From Cryptomeria japonica (taxonomy: Eukaryota; Streptophyta; Pinopsida; Cupressales; Cupressaceae), in NCBI RefSeq assembly GCF_030272615.1, contig NC_081414.1, positions 782,602,119 to 782,666,118 of the forward strand: a DNA stretch of 64,000 nt, written 5' to 3'. Position 1 is the stretch's first letter; every line of letters begins with the position of its first letter. This document shows, one piece after another, positions 12,461-23,569 of this stretch. The notes under the pieces were generated by a model. That model was not told the origin of the DNA, made no database searches, and saw only the letters and a list, made by a program, of their open reading frames with translations. The translations under genes were made by a program, and so were the position numbers.

Positions 12461-15400
12461 TTACAAGCTCTTTTCAGCCTCTGCAGTTACTTCAACATGT
12501 TGTTCAGTTGCAACCTCTTCTGTCTTTTCAGGGGCGCTCTCCAACTGTTCCAGATCCTGGGTGGCATATTTAGTTGCCCACTCACTATATATCTCTTCTG
12601 TCGGCCATGAAAAATTAATCACATCATCTTTAATTTTAGTCAACCTTTTCCAAGAATTCTTCAGTTTGTTCACTTCTGAATTAAGAAAACCATAATGTGA
12701 CTTAATTTTTTCTATCTCTTGCATTGTCACAACAAAGAAAGAAGTATCATCAAGATTAATGATTCCTTTAACTCTTGCTGACAATTTGGCTTCTATCTCC
12801 TTAAGCCATATCTGCTTGTCTTTTAACTGATCCTGATTAGCAAAAATTCTTGGGAGCAACTCAAAAACTTGATCAGCGTACTCCTTCTTGCACAAATTAA
12901 CCTTCCTATCCACATTATCCACCTCTGCTGCCAATTTCATTAAGACTTTAGCGACGTCAGAAGTGGATTTAATAATGGGATTGGCTCTTGCTTCATCACA
13001 AGATACACACATGAACTCTAGATCTTGCTCCCTAGGCCTCCATCTATCAAAAATGGGTGTCAAAATGGCCTTATCTCTCCTCAGCTCATTCCATATTTCC
13101 ATAACTTTTCCCACATTATTGTAGAGCAATGAGGCATTTATTGTATCTGCAAAAATGGAGATTTTGGCCCTTACTTTCTCCTCATATTTCCCTACATACA
13201 AGGCTTGAGCCTGTTTCAAGTTTTCTAGTTCTTGGGGAGTGATCTCAATCATTTGAGAGATGGAGGGTGCTGGAGATGGTGGAAGTTCAATGATAGGGCT
13301 AGTAGGTGGAGGTCTTGTAGGAGAAGAGGAAATCATCAGTGTTGAAGACTCACCTTGTTGGTATTGTCCCATCAACTGGCTCTACAATTTAGCAATGATG
13401 CTATCTTTACCTCTTACCTCCTCCTTGGCACTGTTATAGGCCTTTAAGACTGTTTCCAACTTAATTTGGAGGGCCTCTTTTTCTTTGGCTTCCTTCTCTG
13501 CCACTACAACAATGAATTTTGCAGTTTCTAACACAGTGCTAGCAGCCTCTACTACCCCTGTACTCTGCACTCTCTTTACAATCATTCCACCAAGGTAACT
13601 TGACCCTGGGGTGTCTTTGCCTTTCTTGCTCTCATTTCTCTTGAGAGACCACATGACTAATGCAGCATTATCCTTATTGAAAGTAACCCCTTCCATAGGT
13701 TTAGTCTCTTTTCTTACTGCATCTAATACCAGGGCATCTGCAATATCCCACTGTGGTAAGATAAGCACTCCAGCTTGTGCTACCATATCTCTTCCCTGCT
13801 CGGGGGTGATGGTTTTGAATTCTTCCATCATCTCCTGTTTTATTTCTTCTTCCACTAAGGCTGGATCTTTATTGGGTTGCTGAGCCTTTCTTGTCTCACA
13901 TCTAGCATTATATCTATCTATATGCTATTTCCAAATGAATTGCATAAATGCTTCCAATGTGACAAAATTGCCATTAGCTAGAAAGGCACTACTTGCCTTT
14001 TTTATCTCAAGATCCCATTCCTAGCCTTTAAGTTCAGTGGAGGTGATATCCATTTCAGCATCAATGGGTTCTTTTGGCATCCCTTCCTCCACTTCATCAT
14101 AGGTGTATGTAATTTCCCCTAGACTACCCAACTACAAGAGATATTCAGCTGTTGCTTGTTCATCTCCTATATGGATAGGGGATTGGGATGGGGAATACAA
14201 AGGTGTATCTGATTGCACTTCCTTCCCCACCCTTTGTTTCTTTGGGCTGTCTTGGATGTCAATGACATCTTGTATCTTCCTCTTTCCTTTGGATGTAGAG
14301 GGCTACCCTGTTGTAGGCACCAACACATTGTAACCTGATTTCTTATGTAGTGTGTAATCACCAGGAGGAATTGCTTTGCTGAAAGCTGACCTGCTTAGGA
14401 TCATTTTGGCTTTTCCAGGGTTGCTCTTAATCACAACTTCCCTCTTCTCCTTCAGTGTTTGCATCACATCCTCAAAGCAAACAATCAAAAATTTTATTTT
14501 CTCTTCTAGTGGGAAAAAACTGGACAATGGGTCATAGCTTGCATCAAACTGATGCACAAAATCTAAGGCTTTCTTATAAGCCACCCACTTTTCTTTCCTT
14601 AGCTCTTGCTCATCTAGGTCAAACTCATTTCTGATGAGGTCTTCAGGAAACTGGAATTGATGAGGCCTACCTCTGCATGCTACATTCTTCCTAAACACAC
14701 CATTGAAGAAGTCCTCTGGATTAGCACACCTGGACACTGCAGTGGACAAATGATAAGGTTTGAGGAAATCCTCAAAGCAGTTCCAGCCTCCCTTTGTTAT
14801 TACAAATTGGTGGGCTATGGTAGCTGGAGGGAAAATAGTCCCTTTACCTCTGCCTGTCAACTCTGCTTCTTGTAGGCCACCAATTTGCCTAAGGATCTCC
14901 GGTATTCCCACTTTGAGAGGGACCTGGTAAGGTAACAAAAATGGAGTGCCCCTGAAACCAAAAACTTTGAAAATGGTGGAGACTGGATATAAATAAATGT
15001 CACCCCAGTTATGAATAATTTGTATATTCTCTGCAAATTCTTTTGGCCTTATGAATTCCAGAAGAACCTTGGGGACTCTTGGTTTATCAGAGCAGAGGAG
15101 AGTCCTTATTTTGGATGCAAAATATTTATCAAACTTCAAAAAACTAACATCCTCTCTGTCCCATGACAACACAGTACTCCATAATTGTACTAGCATTTTT
15201 TCTCCCTCCTTCTCCTTAACCAGGTCTAGTCCACTGGCAAAATAATCACCACCTTTGAAGAGAAAAAGGTGCATTAGGAGTGAATACCATCCGAAAGGTC
15301 TGTCCACCTTTCCATTCTTTATTCCTATCAACCCTCCATGGATAGCATCAGCAATGAAAGAGGCATAATCAAATGTGATAGCAAGAGAAGGATTCAAAAT

Positions 15401-16102
15401 CTGGGCAATCATTAGCAAGTAATGATTCAGCATATTTGCTTCAACATCTTCTCCTAGAACTTGACAAAGTGCCCAATACATTCCTTTAGCCCTAAGGGTA
15501 AACATACTTAATGAGAAGGGCTCTTGTGTGTTGGGTCCTACAACTGTTAACCCTCCTATTTTCACAAAAAGTTCCTTGAGAGGCCCATTCCTGAGATGAC
15601 TTCTCTGTGCACCATAAATTTGGGCTAATGATGTGAAATTTATAGGTTCTAGGAAGTTTGTGAACTCATTAAGCCTGAATGCCGTCCTAAACTCTTCAGC
15701 ATTAATTTCAAGAAGGGTTTTCCCATTTACATCCCAGATGCATCTTGTGACTGGATCATAATTTAATGCCATTTGGGTTAGCAGGTCTGTATCCATGAAT
15801 ACCCCTGGGACTACTAATTTCCCAACATCTAATTCCCAAATACTATTTTGAGGGGCAGGAGAATTTCTCATTCTGAATCCAACTTTAAACAACCCCAACC
15901 CGGACAGTCCAACCTGTGGGTCTCTCAACCAATTACTTTTATCATATAATCCTTCTCCTATCTTTAGGCGGGGAGCCCTGGGCACTAACTCTTTATCCTT
16001 TGATGCCTGATTGGTTGACAACGTCAACTGTTCTAAAAAATCATCACATACACTTCTTTCTAAATAGTTAACCTTGCCGGAGAATTCCCTTTTAGGAGCC
16101 AT
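12461..16102 (-). pseudogene. E long ORF (ancestrally about 1,214 codons), function unknown
   Basis: One frame runs from ATG at 16102 to TAA at 12461 with five internal stops, at 14303, 14132, 14021, 13925 and 13382, all TAG. Residues 1-599 are open and globular: basic start 'MAPKREFSGK', then 'WELDVGKLVVPGVFMD', 'FGWYSLLMHLFLFKGGDYF', 'VPKVLLEFIRPKEFAENI'. A Ser/Lys-rich linker follows (about 600-690). The last 500 residues are Glu/Lys-rich and probably coiled coil, with a Pro/Ser-rich patch near 13270-13340. I see no zinc knuckle, protease, RT or integrase motif. It resembles in layout, not clearly in sequence, the second ORF of C. A structural or accessory protein of a non-autonomous element is possible; that is inference. 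Confidence 0.75.
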
Positions 16103-16750
16103 TTTGCAAGTGTAAGAAAATAAATGTCACTCTTACACAATCCTGCAATGAATGAATTATCTTATTTAGAACACTACACATGAATTGCTACAAAAATATG
16201 AGAGAACCTATTCTTTGCTTGAAGGAATTAGCTCTGCAATTGAACCGACTTGCTCTGTATATCAGGAAAATAACTCTGCGTCTGCTCTTCTGCAAAATCC
16301 TTCAAAAGATATCTTTACCTGGTTGTTAGGAAATCAAATATTTGTACTCAGGGCCTTAACTATATCATTGATTCCGCCTGCTTCAGCCATCTCTTAAAAA
16401 TTGAATTCATACAAGAATTCTTATTTTTTGCTCCAATGGGTCACAATATTCCTACAAGTGTTTCATTTTGTTCTTTCACAACTTCGCGAGGCATAACTAT
16501 TGGGCAGCTTAGTCCTGCGAAATAACGCCAACCATTCGATCAAGAGAAACTTGATCGAATGTTAGATTAACTGACGGCTTTGGCCTTTTTCTATGTCTCT
16601 CTTTTCTATTGGCTACGTAATACCACGTGGCATCCAACCATTGGCCTTGAAATCCATTTCGCATTCCACTTGACACTTGGCGCATTTCTTTCCTTTTATA
16701 TTGCCGGTTCCATCTTGGCGGACCCATACTTTCTTCTTAGACCACGTGTC

Positions 16751-17265
16751 ATCATGACACGTGGACGGTTCTCATTCACTCTCGCTATTTCGCAGGCATA
16801 AAGAGTGAGCACCTTACCCTTGCGAAATAGCACGGACCATTGGATCATCTCTCAAGTTGATCGGCGTTTAATCCTCTAAAAAGGCTCTCAGGAGGGGTGG
16901 GCCCGCTGACTCGTCATAAACACCTGGCATCTAGTCAGTCTCGGAGCTGACTTGTCGCTCTGTCATTTTCCAAAAGATAAACCACGGGGCCCCACTTTTG
17001 TCTCAACAACTGCGTCCTCCAAGTCATCATCATGACACGTGGATGGTTCTCGTTCACTCTCACTATTTTGCGGGCATAAAGAGTGAGCACCTTACCCTTG
17101 CAAAATAGCGCGGACCGTTGGATCATCTCTCAAGCTGATCGACATTTAATCCTCTGAAAAGGCTCTCAGGAGGGGTGGGCCCACTGACTCATCATAAACA
17201 CCTGGCATCCAGTCACTCTCAAAGTTGACTTGTCGCTCTGTCATTTGCCAAAAGAAAACCACGGG
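16751..17265. repeat. Two-copy tandem duplication, period about 278 bp
   Basis: 16751-16988 and 17029-17265 are near copies, from 'atcatgacacgtgga' to 'accacggg'. About 40 unrelated bases separate them. Both carry the hairpin module and the phrase 'ctctcaggaggggtgggccc'. Confidence 0.85.
16785..16830. repeat. Hairpin module, best copy
   Basis: CTATTTCGCA (16785-16794) and TGCGAAATAG (16821-16830) are perfect inverted arms around a 26-base loop. The second copy is at 17063-17108, with arms CTATTTTGC and GCAAAATAG, still fully paired. Weaker copies are at 16481-16525 and 17453-17500. Confidence 0.75.
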
Positions 17266-17856
17266 ACTCTAGGTGTTATTAACAACTATACCCGCCAGGG
17301 CATATCTACCTGCGACATGACTCACCTCTGGGGCCCACCTTTTAGCCTTTATCCCTAACCCGCTGACTGTTGTGACTTGTGCCACATGCCACCATTTTAC
17401 TCGCTGTCAACAACTAGCTAGATCATCAATGTGGCATGCCATGTGGTTTTTTCTATTTCGCAGGATATAAACTACGCGCAACTTCGCCTAGCAAAATAAC
17501 GCAAGCCGTGGATCCATCCGCAAGATGCGCACTAGTTACTGGGCCCGACAACTTTAGAAGAAAAACATACAAGGCATAAAATTTTCAATTAATCAACATA
17601 ACTGCCTAGGCAAACAACAAGGGCGGACACATCCTACGACCCCACGACCCATTACTTAAGTGAATAAAGTAACGGAAGATTAGAAACCAGAGGGTTTAAA
17701 ACAAATACGATAGGATCTAAAATCAAAAACCCTTAAACCCTTAAAGGCTAGAAAAAAGTTGAAGCATTTGGAATTACACCCCATTCGAAAAAATAAACAT
17801 ACCATAGCCAATCATGAGAAAAGAAAAACCCAATTTTAATCAGTGATAACAGTACC

Positions 17857-18097
17857 TTCAGCAGAGTTGCCTCTTCTTGATGATGAAGGGAAACTTATTT
17901 TGGTTCCTGAGACTATTTTGGAGACTCGAGAGCATAACTTATGGAGATGAGTCATCAGGGAATATTTGGTGAAGTGGAGGAATTTGTCGGTGGAGGATGC
18001 TACTTGGGAGAGTGAGAAGATTTTACAGCATCCTGAGATGAGATTTCTTGAGGACAAGCAATTTCTAAGGGGGCGGACTGTAATGTCCTCTTTTTAG
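17857..18097 (+). pseudogene. D integrase C-terminus with chromodomain
   Basis: Resumes D's integrase frame after E. It starts with 'LPLLDDEGKLILVPETILE', the usual lead into the domain, followed by the chromodomain core 'EYLVKWRNLSVEDATWESE' and 'HPEMRFLEDKQFL'. In related chromoviruses this domain guides integration towards marked chromatin. One TGA interrupts it near 17956, where an Arg codon (CGA) is the likely ancestor. The frame ends with TAG at 18095-18097, inside the LTR, a common arrangement in chromoviruses. Confidence 0.9.
18066..18078 (+). other. D polypurine tract
   Basis: 'taagggggcggac' directly before the 3' LTR (TG at 18079), the expected place for plus-strand priming. Confidence 0.8.
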
Positions 18098-19766
18098 TAG
18101 TTGTTTTGATAATTTGTCATTATCCCTTTTTTCTATGGTCCCGGGGGTTAACTAGGACATTTTAGGGACTAATGAGGAAATTGACCTAGGTATTTTCAGC
18201 TTCGGGCTGATCGGAGAAGATTTGATGGTTTTTCCAAACACTTACTATTTATAGTAAGTTACCAGGAGCGAGTGGCAGTCGAAATTTTGATGAATTTATT
18301 ATGCTGACTACTTTGAGTTCATTTGTTTCCAGTTGAATTACCATTTTGTGCAGTTAATGATTTATTTGGCTAAATTGTTAAAAGTTCCTAAGTTAAAAGT
18401 AAATATTTAATTTAATGAGTTATTTAATGTTGAGACTATAGTCAGGAAAAGAAAATTAAAAATGTCACTTTCATGTGGGTGGCATAAGGGATAATAATAT
18501 TTTATTCTACCTTTCTTTTACCCACATTGATGGTGCTTTGGAATGTGTGCCCAAATGAAGTAATAAATACGTGCATTTAATGAAGTTTCAGTCATCTTGG
18601 ATATTGTGTTCTTGGTTCAAATTGTGTATTTGAGTTTCTTGAGAAAATCTCGAAATCTCTCTTGGCTATTGGGGATGTAAAACTCTCATTAGAAATATCT
18701 CCTATGTTTGTGAAAGAACAAGTCTGGGAGATTGCTTTGAAAAAAAACTAATTCGCAGGGGTTGAGAATCATCAGTTTCAGAATTGGAAGTTGCTGTAGT
18801 GGAGATGTAGACCTCCAGTAGAGTTTTTCGATTTGCAGAGAGGTTGTTAGTTGAGATCGAACCAAGTATTTGTGGATATTGCAAACCAGTTCTGTGTGAT
18901 TTTCTAATTGATACGAACTGTGAATAGAGGTGGTGCTGGCTATCTAGTTTGGAGAAGCTGATTAGACTACAGAGAAGTACGAGGGAATTTCTCGAAACTC
19001 AACTCGATAGTACTCTTAGCCTGGGCGTGAAAAGCAGTTCTTACATGATTATTTAAGTGTCAACGATTGTTAATCAGCAGCAAAATTTATTAAGAGGGGT
19101 CTACATTATGCATGGGCAGCATAGAGAAAAGACGTGGTTTTCTGAAGGTTCGAAAGTTGTGGTGGTCAATCATATTGTTGTTCAAAATTTTTGTTAGGTG
19201 TTGTGAACTATGAATACATATTGGTCACTATTGTGAGCGTACAACCAACTGAGACTCAGTTCCAGTAGTCGCAGCCAAGTAACAAGACTCATGAGGGAAA
19301 ATCTAATAGACGGGTTGGCTGAAATGAATAGAAGTGTGGCTACAAGTGAAAGTTATTGTTGACAGTTGAAGCTCATTCAACCAGACAGCTCCTCTGTGAA
19401 TGCTTCCAACCAGGTTCTCATTTTGTAATCATTCTCATTAGACTTGTAAACACTTCAAAATCGAGTATATGGATGCCATGTGGGTTGTTTGAATAATTTG
19501 AACTGTATTCACTTCTATCCATTCCTAAATAGATGAACTTGCTAGTAACGTGTATGTTTAAAATTATATTCCATGCTAGTCTATGTTTTTTATTGTTCTC
19601 ACGAATGAAACTATCAAGACATCAAACGCACCAGGGACAACATAACATTCTCAATACAGAGAACACAAAAAATTGTCATTGAAATAAGTGTCAGCCAACT
19701 GTTTGATTAAATTACCACAACAAATTGAAAGGGAACAAAGGAAAAAAAAGCAGGCAATCCATTACA
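18079..19766 (+). repeat. D 3' LTR
   Basis: 1,688 bases, TGTAATGTCC...CCATTACA, collinear with 5133-6828 and followed by the TSD ACTAG (19767-19771). Clear divergence between the two copies, including several short indels, indicates an old insertion. Confidence 0.93.
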
Positions 19767-19771
19767 ACTAG

Positions 19772-21160
19772 GTGCCCAACTTAAAGGATGTTGTTGCATT
19801 CTCTTTCCCATTTGTATAGTAAAATGTGAAGTCTCCAAAGCCTCCAAAGCCTCCAATTATAGATACGATCTATAAAATTGTATGCTCTCAAAGAAATGAC
19901 ATTGTAAGTTAAGACTATTGGTAGTGCATGAATTAGTAGAGAGACTTATGTCTTTATCGAGGATAAAATCTGCTTCAAAATTGGATTGATGAAATCAAAT
20001 GATAGATTTTTTCAGCATTCTCTATTAATTTATTTGTTGGAGTTGGAAAATTCATTTCACTGCACTAAAATTATATATCGTTATCACTATATATCTGAAA
20101 CTTTCGGACTTTCGGCCTCCCTATTGTGTTTTAGCTTGCACACTAATCAAATCATTCTGGTTGATCACTTTAATACTAATCAAATCATCTTGGTTCATCA
20201 CTTATATTGCAATCAAATAATCTTGTATGTATACAAGATGGACACACAATTTGTTCATTATCAATATTTTTAAGATTGAACTGTGATTTGGTTACAAGTT
20301 TCCAAGTGCATACGGGTACATTAACGCAATTGGCTATCGAGAAATAATACAATTAAGACTTTTGTAAAGCAGCCTAAGACTTGAAATATCATATATAGGA
20401 AATAATGTTACAGATGCAAACGAGTGCATAATTTCTTGCAACTTAATAGAATGTCATAATCATCTTGAACATTTGAACTTAAATTTTATTGTATTGCGGA
20501 CAAATGTCTAAACAAATTGTTTGTGATCCTTGTCTTTGCGCAATCCATGAATATGAATCTTTACAACTCCGTGATTTTACTACAATGAAAATAGCTTTAC
20601 CAGTAGCAACAATACCCACACCTTTAACTGCATCAGCAACACTCGCATCATCAACAACAACATCAGCAATACCCAAATCAACAACAAGAACAACAAGACC
20701 CAATTCATCAACAACAACAAGAAGTCAATACTTTCAAATGAGATAGATAATCAAGAGTACCAAATTGATTGTTTAGTGGTTGATCTATTAAGAGGATCAT
20801 ATGTTTTTCTAATTCTTAAAATATAATTTTTATTTAATAATATTAATAAATAAAAAAATCTATTTAAAAAATGTAAAGATAAATAAATTATGTAAATTAC
20901 TATTGACTTAACCATTACACCTCATTCAGATACAAGCAATTTAATCATTATAAATTTTAAAAAAACTTTTCACGACTAATCATAAAGAGCGCGTTAATAG
21001 CGAAAGAACGGAGTGCGGTAGTCAAACCTTAATTTTTAATTTGTTACTCCGTCGTGTCCGCGTAAGCGCAGTGACTTCTAGAAATATGAGTTAAAATTTT
21101 ATTGCGGGATTGACGGCACTACTTCGGCCATGTCGCTTATATGGTAGCCTGATTATTTTA
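19772..21160. other. Host spacer upstream of the kinase pseudogene
   Basis: AT-rich. It contains a 33-bp tandem repeat (20142-20230) and an ACA/CAA-rich stretch (20600-20725). No convincing gene. The open frames at 19986-20273 and 20489-20746 merely read these repeats. Confidence 0.6.
20142..20230. repeat. 33-bp tandem repeat, about 2.7 copies
   Basis: The core 'aatcaaat' recurs at 20145, 20178 and 20211, spaced exactly 33 bases, with 'atctTGgTTcATCACTT'-type sequence between. Confidence 0.85.
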
Positions 21161-21169
21161 TATATAAAT
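21161..21169 (+). promoter_or_regulatory. Possible TATA box of the kinase pseudogene
   Basis: TATATAAAT, 48 bases before the ATG at 21217. Position and sequence fit a plant core promoter with a very short leader, but the region is AT-rich and chance is possible. Confidence 0.4.
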
Positions 21170-21216
21170 CGTAAAATATAATTGTTAAGAAATATAGAAA
21201 CGCCATCGTTACTGAA

Positions 21217-23565
21217 ATGGCGAAGAAGTATTTGTTACTAGCAATTACTCTGATTATTGCAGCCAATTATTGCTGTGCAGTAGCAATGTATGGCGGAACC
21301 ACGCTTTTAATGAGTTCTTCCCTCTCAGGAAATCAGACCCTAGTTTCAAAAAATGGCACGTTTGCATTGGGATATTTCAATCCAAGGGCAACGAATAATT
21401 GGTATATTGGCATCTGGTATACCCCAATCCCTCAGAAGGCCATTGTATGGGTGGCTAACAGAGACAATCCTGTCAGAAATATGCCCGGCGTTCTCAAATT
21501 TTCGAGAGAAGGTCAGCTCACATTGTTTGATAGAATGGGCTGTTCCGTTTGGTCGACTGATAATGGCCAGAAAGGATCAGGGGCTGTGATAACGGATTCT
21601 GGTAATTTCATTGTGCTGGACGCCCACAACGAGTCTGCGATTGTTTGGGAGAGTTTCGCGCATCCGACAGATACATTGTTGCCTGACGCGAAGCTGTGGA
21701 AAGGAATGACACTAACTTCCTGGAAGAGTTCTTCAGATCCTGCAAGTGGGCTCTACTCTTTCCCAATGGACACGTCTCCAGGAAAGACGGAGTTGATGAT
21801 GTTGTTTAACAATACCGTTCCATACTGGTCCAGTGGAGAATGTATTGGACACAATTATTTTACTAAGGTTCCAGAATTGGAAGGTCAGAAGAAAGTTCAA
21901 ACGTCGTGTGTGAGGCTTTCTCCTTCAAGAATATACATTAATTTTAGCATAAACCCGATAGATCATATGATCAAGGGGCGGTTCGTGTTAAATGAGAACG
22001 GCGATTTTGAACTTTTCTTCTGGATGGATAATGGTAGATGGAGTCTGAGGTGGTCGACATACCGATGTCAATGCAGTAACTATAAAATCTGCGGGTCCTA
22101 TGGACTGTGCAATACGAATGATGTGTGTAGTTGTGTCCAGGGCTTCACACCCAAGCACGACTCTCAAAGTTGGTGGTCAACTGGGTGTGCTCGGGGAAAA
22201 CCCCTTGCCTGAAAAAGGAGCTGTCTTAATCAACAATGAGCCAACACAGCAAGGCTGCCGGACAGCTTGTCTCCACAATTGCTCCTGCACAGCCTTTGCT
22301 TTCGCTGATTCTGATCCACCCGTCTGAAAATTGTGGTTTGGAGAATTATTCGGTATGAGGGTTTCGTCGTCCGAGGGTCAATCCGTCTTCGTTAGACTGG
22401 CTGCTTCTGAGTTACCACACTTCATATCAGAGCAAAGCGACAAAACCCCTGCACTTACAATTTTACTTTCTGCTGGCGCATCAATTTTGGTTTTTTCGGC
22501 TCTCCTGTCGACCGCATATATTCTCTGGAAACGTCGAGGTCTGTCGAAGAAAAACGTTGAAGAGGAGGTGCCTTTGTCGCTCAGAATGTTCAGTTACAAA
22601 GAGCTGCGAATTGCAACGGAGAATTTCAAGCATGAGCTGGGTAGTGGAGCATTCGGCTCTGTTTTCAAAGGAACTCTGCCAGACAACAGGCCTGTTGCGG
22701 TTAAGAGATTAGAGGGTTCCACGCAAGTAGAAAAACAATTCCGTGCTGAAATAATCACCACCGGTAGAATACAGCATGTGAATTTGGTTAGGCTCTGGGG
22801 ATTCTGCGTAGAAGGCTCTCGAAGGCTACTGGTGTATGCCTACATGCCCAATGGTTCTCTAAACTCCTTCCTCTTCTCTCAGTCGGAAGACGCAGAGAAG
22901 GTGTTGGATTGGAAGACCAGGTTTGAGATCGCACTGGGCACTGCACGAGGATTAGTTATCTGCATGAGGAATGCAGGGATCGCATCATTCATTGCGATAT
23001 CAAGCCTGAAAAAATTCTCCTCGACAGCGACTTGAGCCCAAAGGTAGCAGATTTTGGGCTAGCGAAGTTGGTAGGTAGAGATTTCAGCCGCGTACTGACG
23101 ACCACAAGAGGAACTCGTGGATACTTGGCTCCCGAGTGGATCTCCGGCCTTCCTATCACTCCCAAGGTGGACGTATATAGCTTTGGCATGACCTTGTTGG
23201 AAATTATATCTGGCCGAAGAAATTTGGATTTAAAGGTGGAGGAAAGTAGGTTGTACTTTCCTACCTGGGCTTCATCTCAAATTCAGAGGGGAAACATAAA
23301 AGACATTGTGGATGCAAGGATAGCAGGCGAGGCAAATATCGAAGAAGTTAAAAGAGCCGCTATGGTGGCTAGGCTGTGCATTCAAGATGATGAGAATCAG
23401 AGGCCGAGCATGGGTGAAGTGGTGAAGATATTAGAAGGCACGATTGAGGTTCCCCTGCCACAAATTCCGACGTCTCTAGAAGTCCTGGTTTGTGAGGTAG
23501 ACGACGAGAACACAGATAGCTACGGTGAACATTCCATGTCAGGTGGTTCCGTAACAGAAAAATAG
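21217..23565 (+). pseudogene. G-type lectin S-receptor-like Ser/Thr kinase, pseudogene
   Basis: A plasma-membrane receptor kinase in intact relatives. Order: signal peptide (first about 23 residues), B-lectin domain ('GNQTLVSKNGTFALGYF', 'VWVANRDNPV'), S-locus glycoprotein region, EGF-like Cys cluster ('CQCSNYKICGSYGLC'), a shortened PAN part ('CRTACLHNCSCTAFAF'), a membrane helix at about 22455-22525, and a kinase domain. The kinase has glycine loop 'GSGAFGSV', Lys in 'VAVKRL', catalytic HCD at 22990-22998 and DFG at 23050-23058. HCD in place of HRD marks a non-RD kinase. Breaks: a one-base frameshift near 22193-22204, TGA at 22325-22327, and a one-base loss near 22955. The metal-binding Asn after HCDIKPE is Lys. 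About 30-40 residues before the PAN motif also seem missing. Confidence 0.93.
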
Positions 23566-23569
23566 TAGC

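Larger units (their letters stand above)
11521..17851 (-). mobile_element. E: pol-less insertion inside D's integrase
   Basis: The ends are TGTTGTC (11521) and ...TGATAACA (17851), flanked by GTACC at 11516-11520 and 17852-17856. D's reading frame is continuous across the site if E is ignored, which fixes both edges. A five-base duplication with TG...CA ends points to integrase-type insertion, as for an LTR element. By eye I found no matching LTR pair at its two ends, so the class is unsettled. Its only recognisable gene is the long minus-strand ORF at 12461-16102; there is no reverse transcriptase, integrase or transposase. Length 6,331 bases. Confidence 0.8.
16103..17851 (-). promoter_or_regulatory. 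E upstream leader with hairpins, G-boxes and tandem duplication
   Basis: About 1.75 kb upstream of E's ORF, GC-richer than its surroundings. It holds a perfect 9-bp inverted repeat CCACGTGTC/GACACGTGG (16742-16764), which forms two G-box/ABRE-like ACGTG sites. Another CCACGTGG is at 16623-16630. A perfect 11-bp inverted repeat ATTCGATCAAG/CTTGATCGAAT lies at 16534-16560. Four copies of a CTATTTCGCA...TGCGAAATAG hairpin module are present. A promoter or packaging role is inferred from position only. Confidence 0.5.
5133..19766 (+). mobile_element. D: Ty3/gypsy chromovirus, complete ends, interrupted by E
   Basis: Two LTRs (5133-6828 and 18079-19766), both TGTAATGTCC...CCATTACA, flanked by the five-base duplication ACTAG at 5128-5132 and 19767-19771. 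Internal order is primer site, gag, protease, reverse transcriptase, RNase H, integrase, chromodomain, polypurine tract. That order and the terminal chromodomain define a chromovirus of the Metaviridae. The 6.3-kb E is inserted just before the chromodomain; without E the element is about 8.3 kb. All frames carry stops, so the copy is dead. Confidence 0.95.

Noticed and set aside
11521-17851. E as a cut-and-paste DNA transposon
   Set aside because: Terminal match is only about seven bases and no transposase motif is seen. Five-base TSD with TG...CA fits integrase better, though this is not settled.
19986-20273. 95-codon open frame with repeated 'NQIIL'
   Set aside because: The repeat is the 33-bp DNA tandem repeat (33 is a multiple of three). 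No other gene feature.
20489-20746. Thr/Ser-rich 85-codon open frame
   Set aside because: It comes from an ACA/CAA-rich low-complexity stretch; the opposite strand is open too for the same reason.
22190-22960. Introns that would rescue the kinase gene
   Set aside because: Breaks are single-base shifts and a stop inside conserved motifs, with coding homology continuing directly on both sides. The S-receptor-kinase type seen here is usually intronless.
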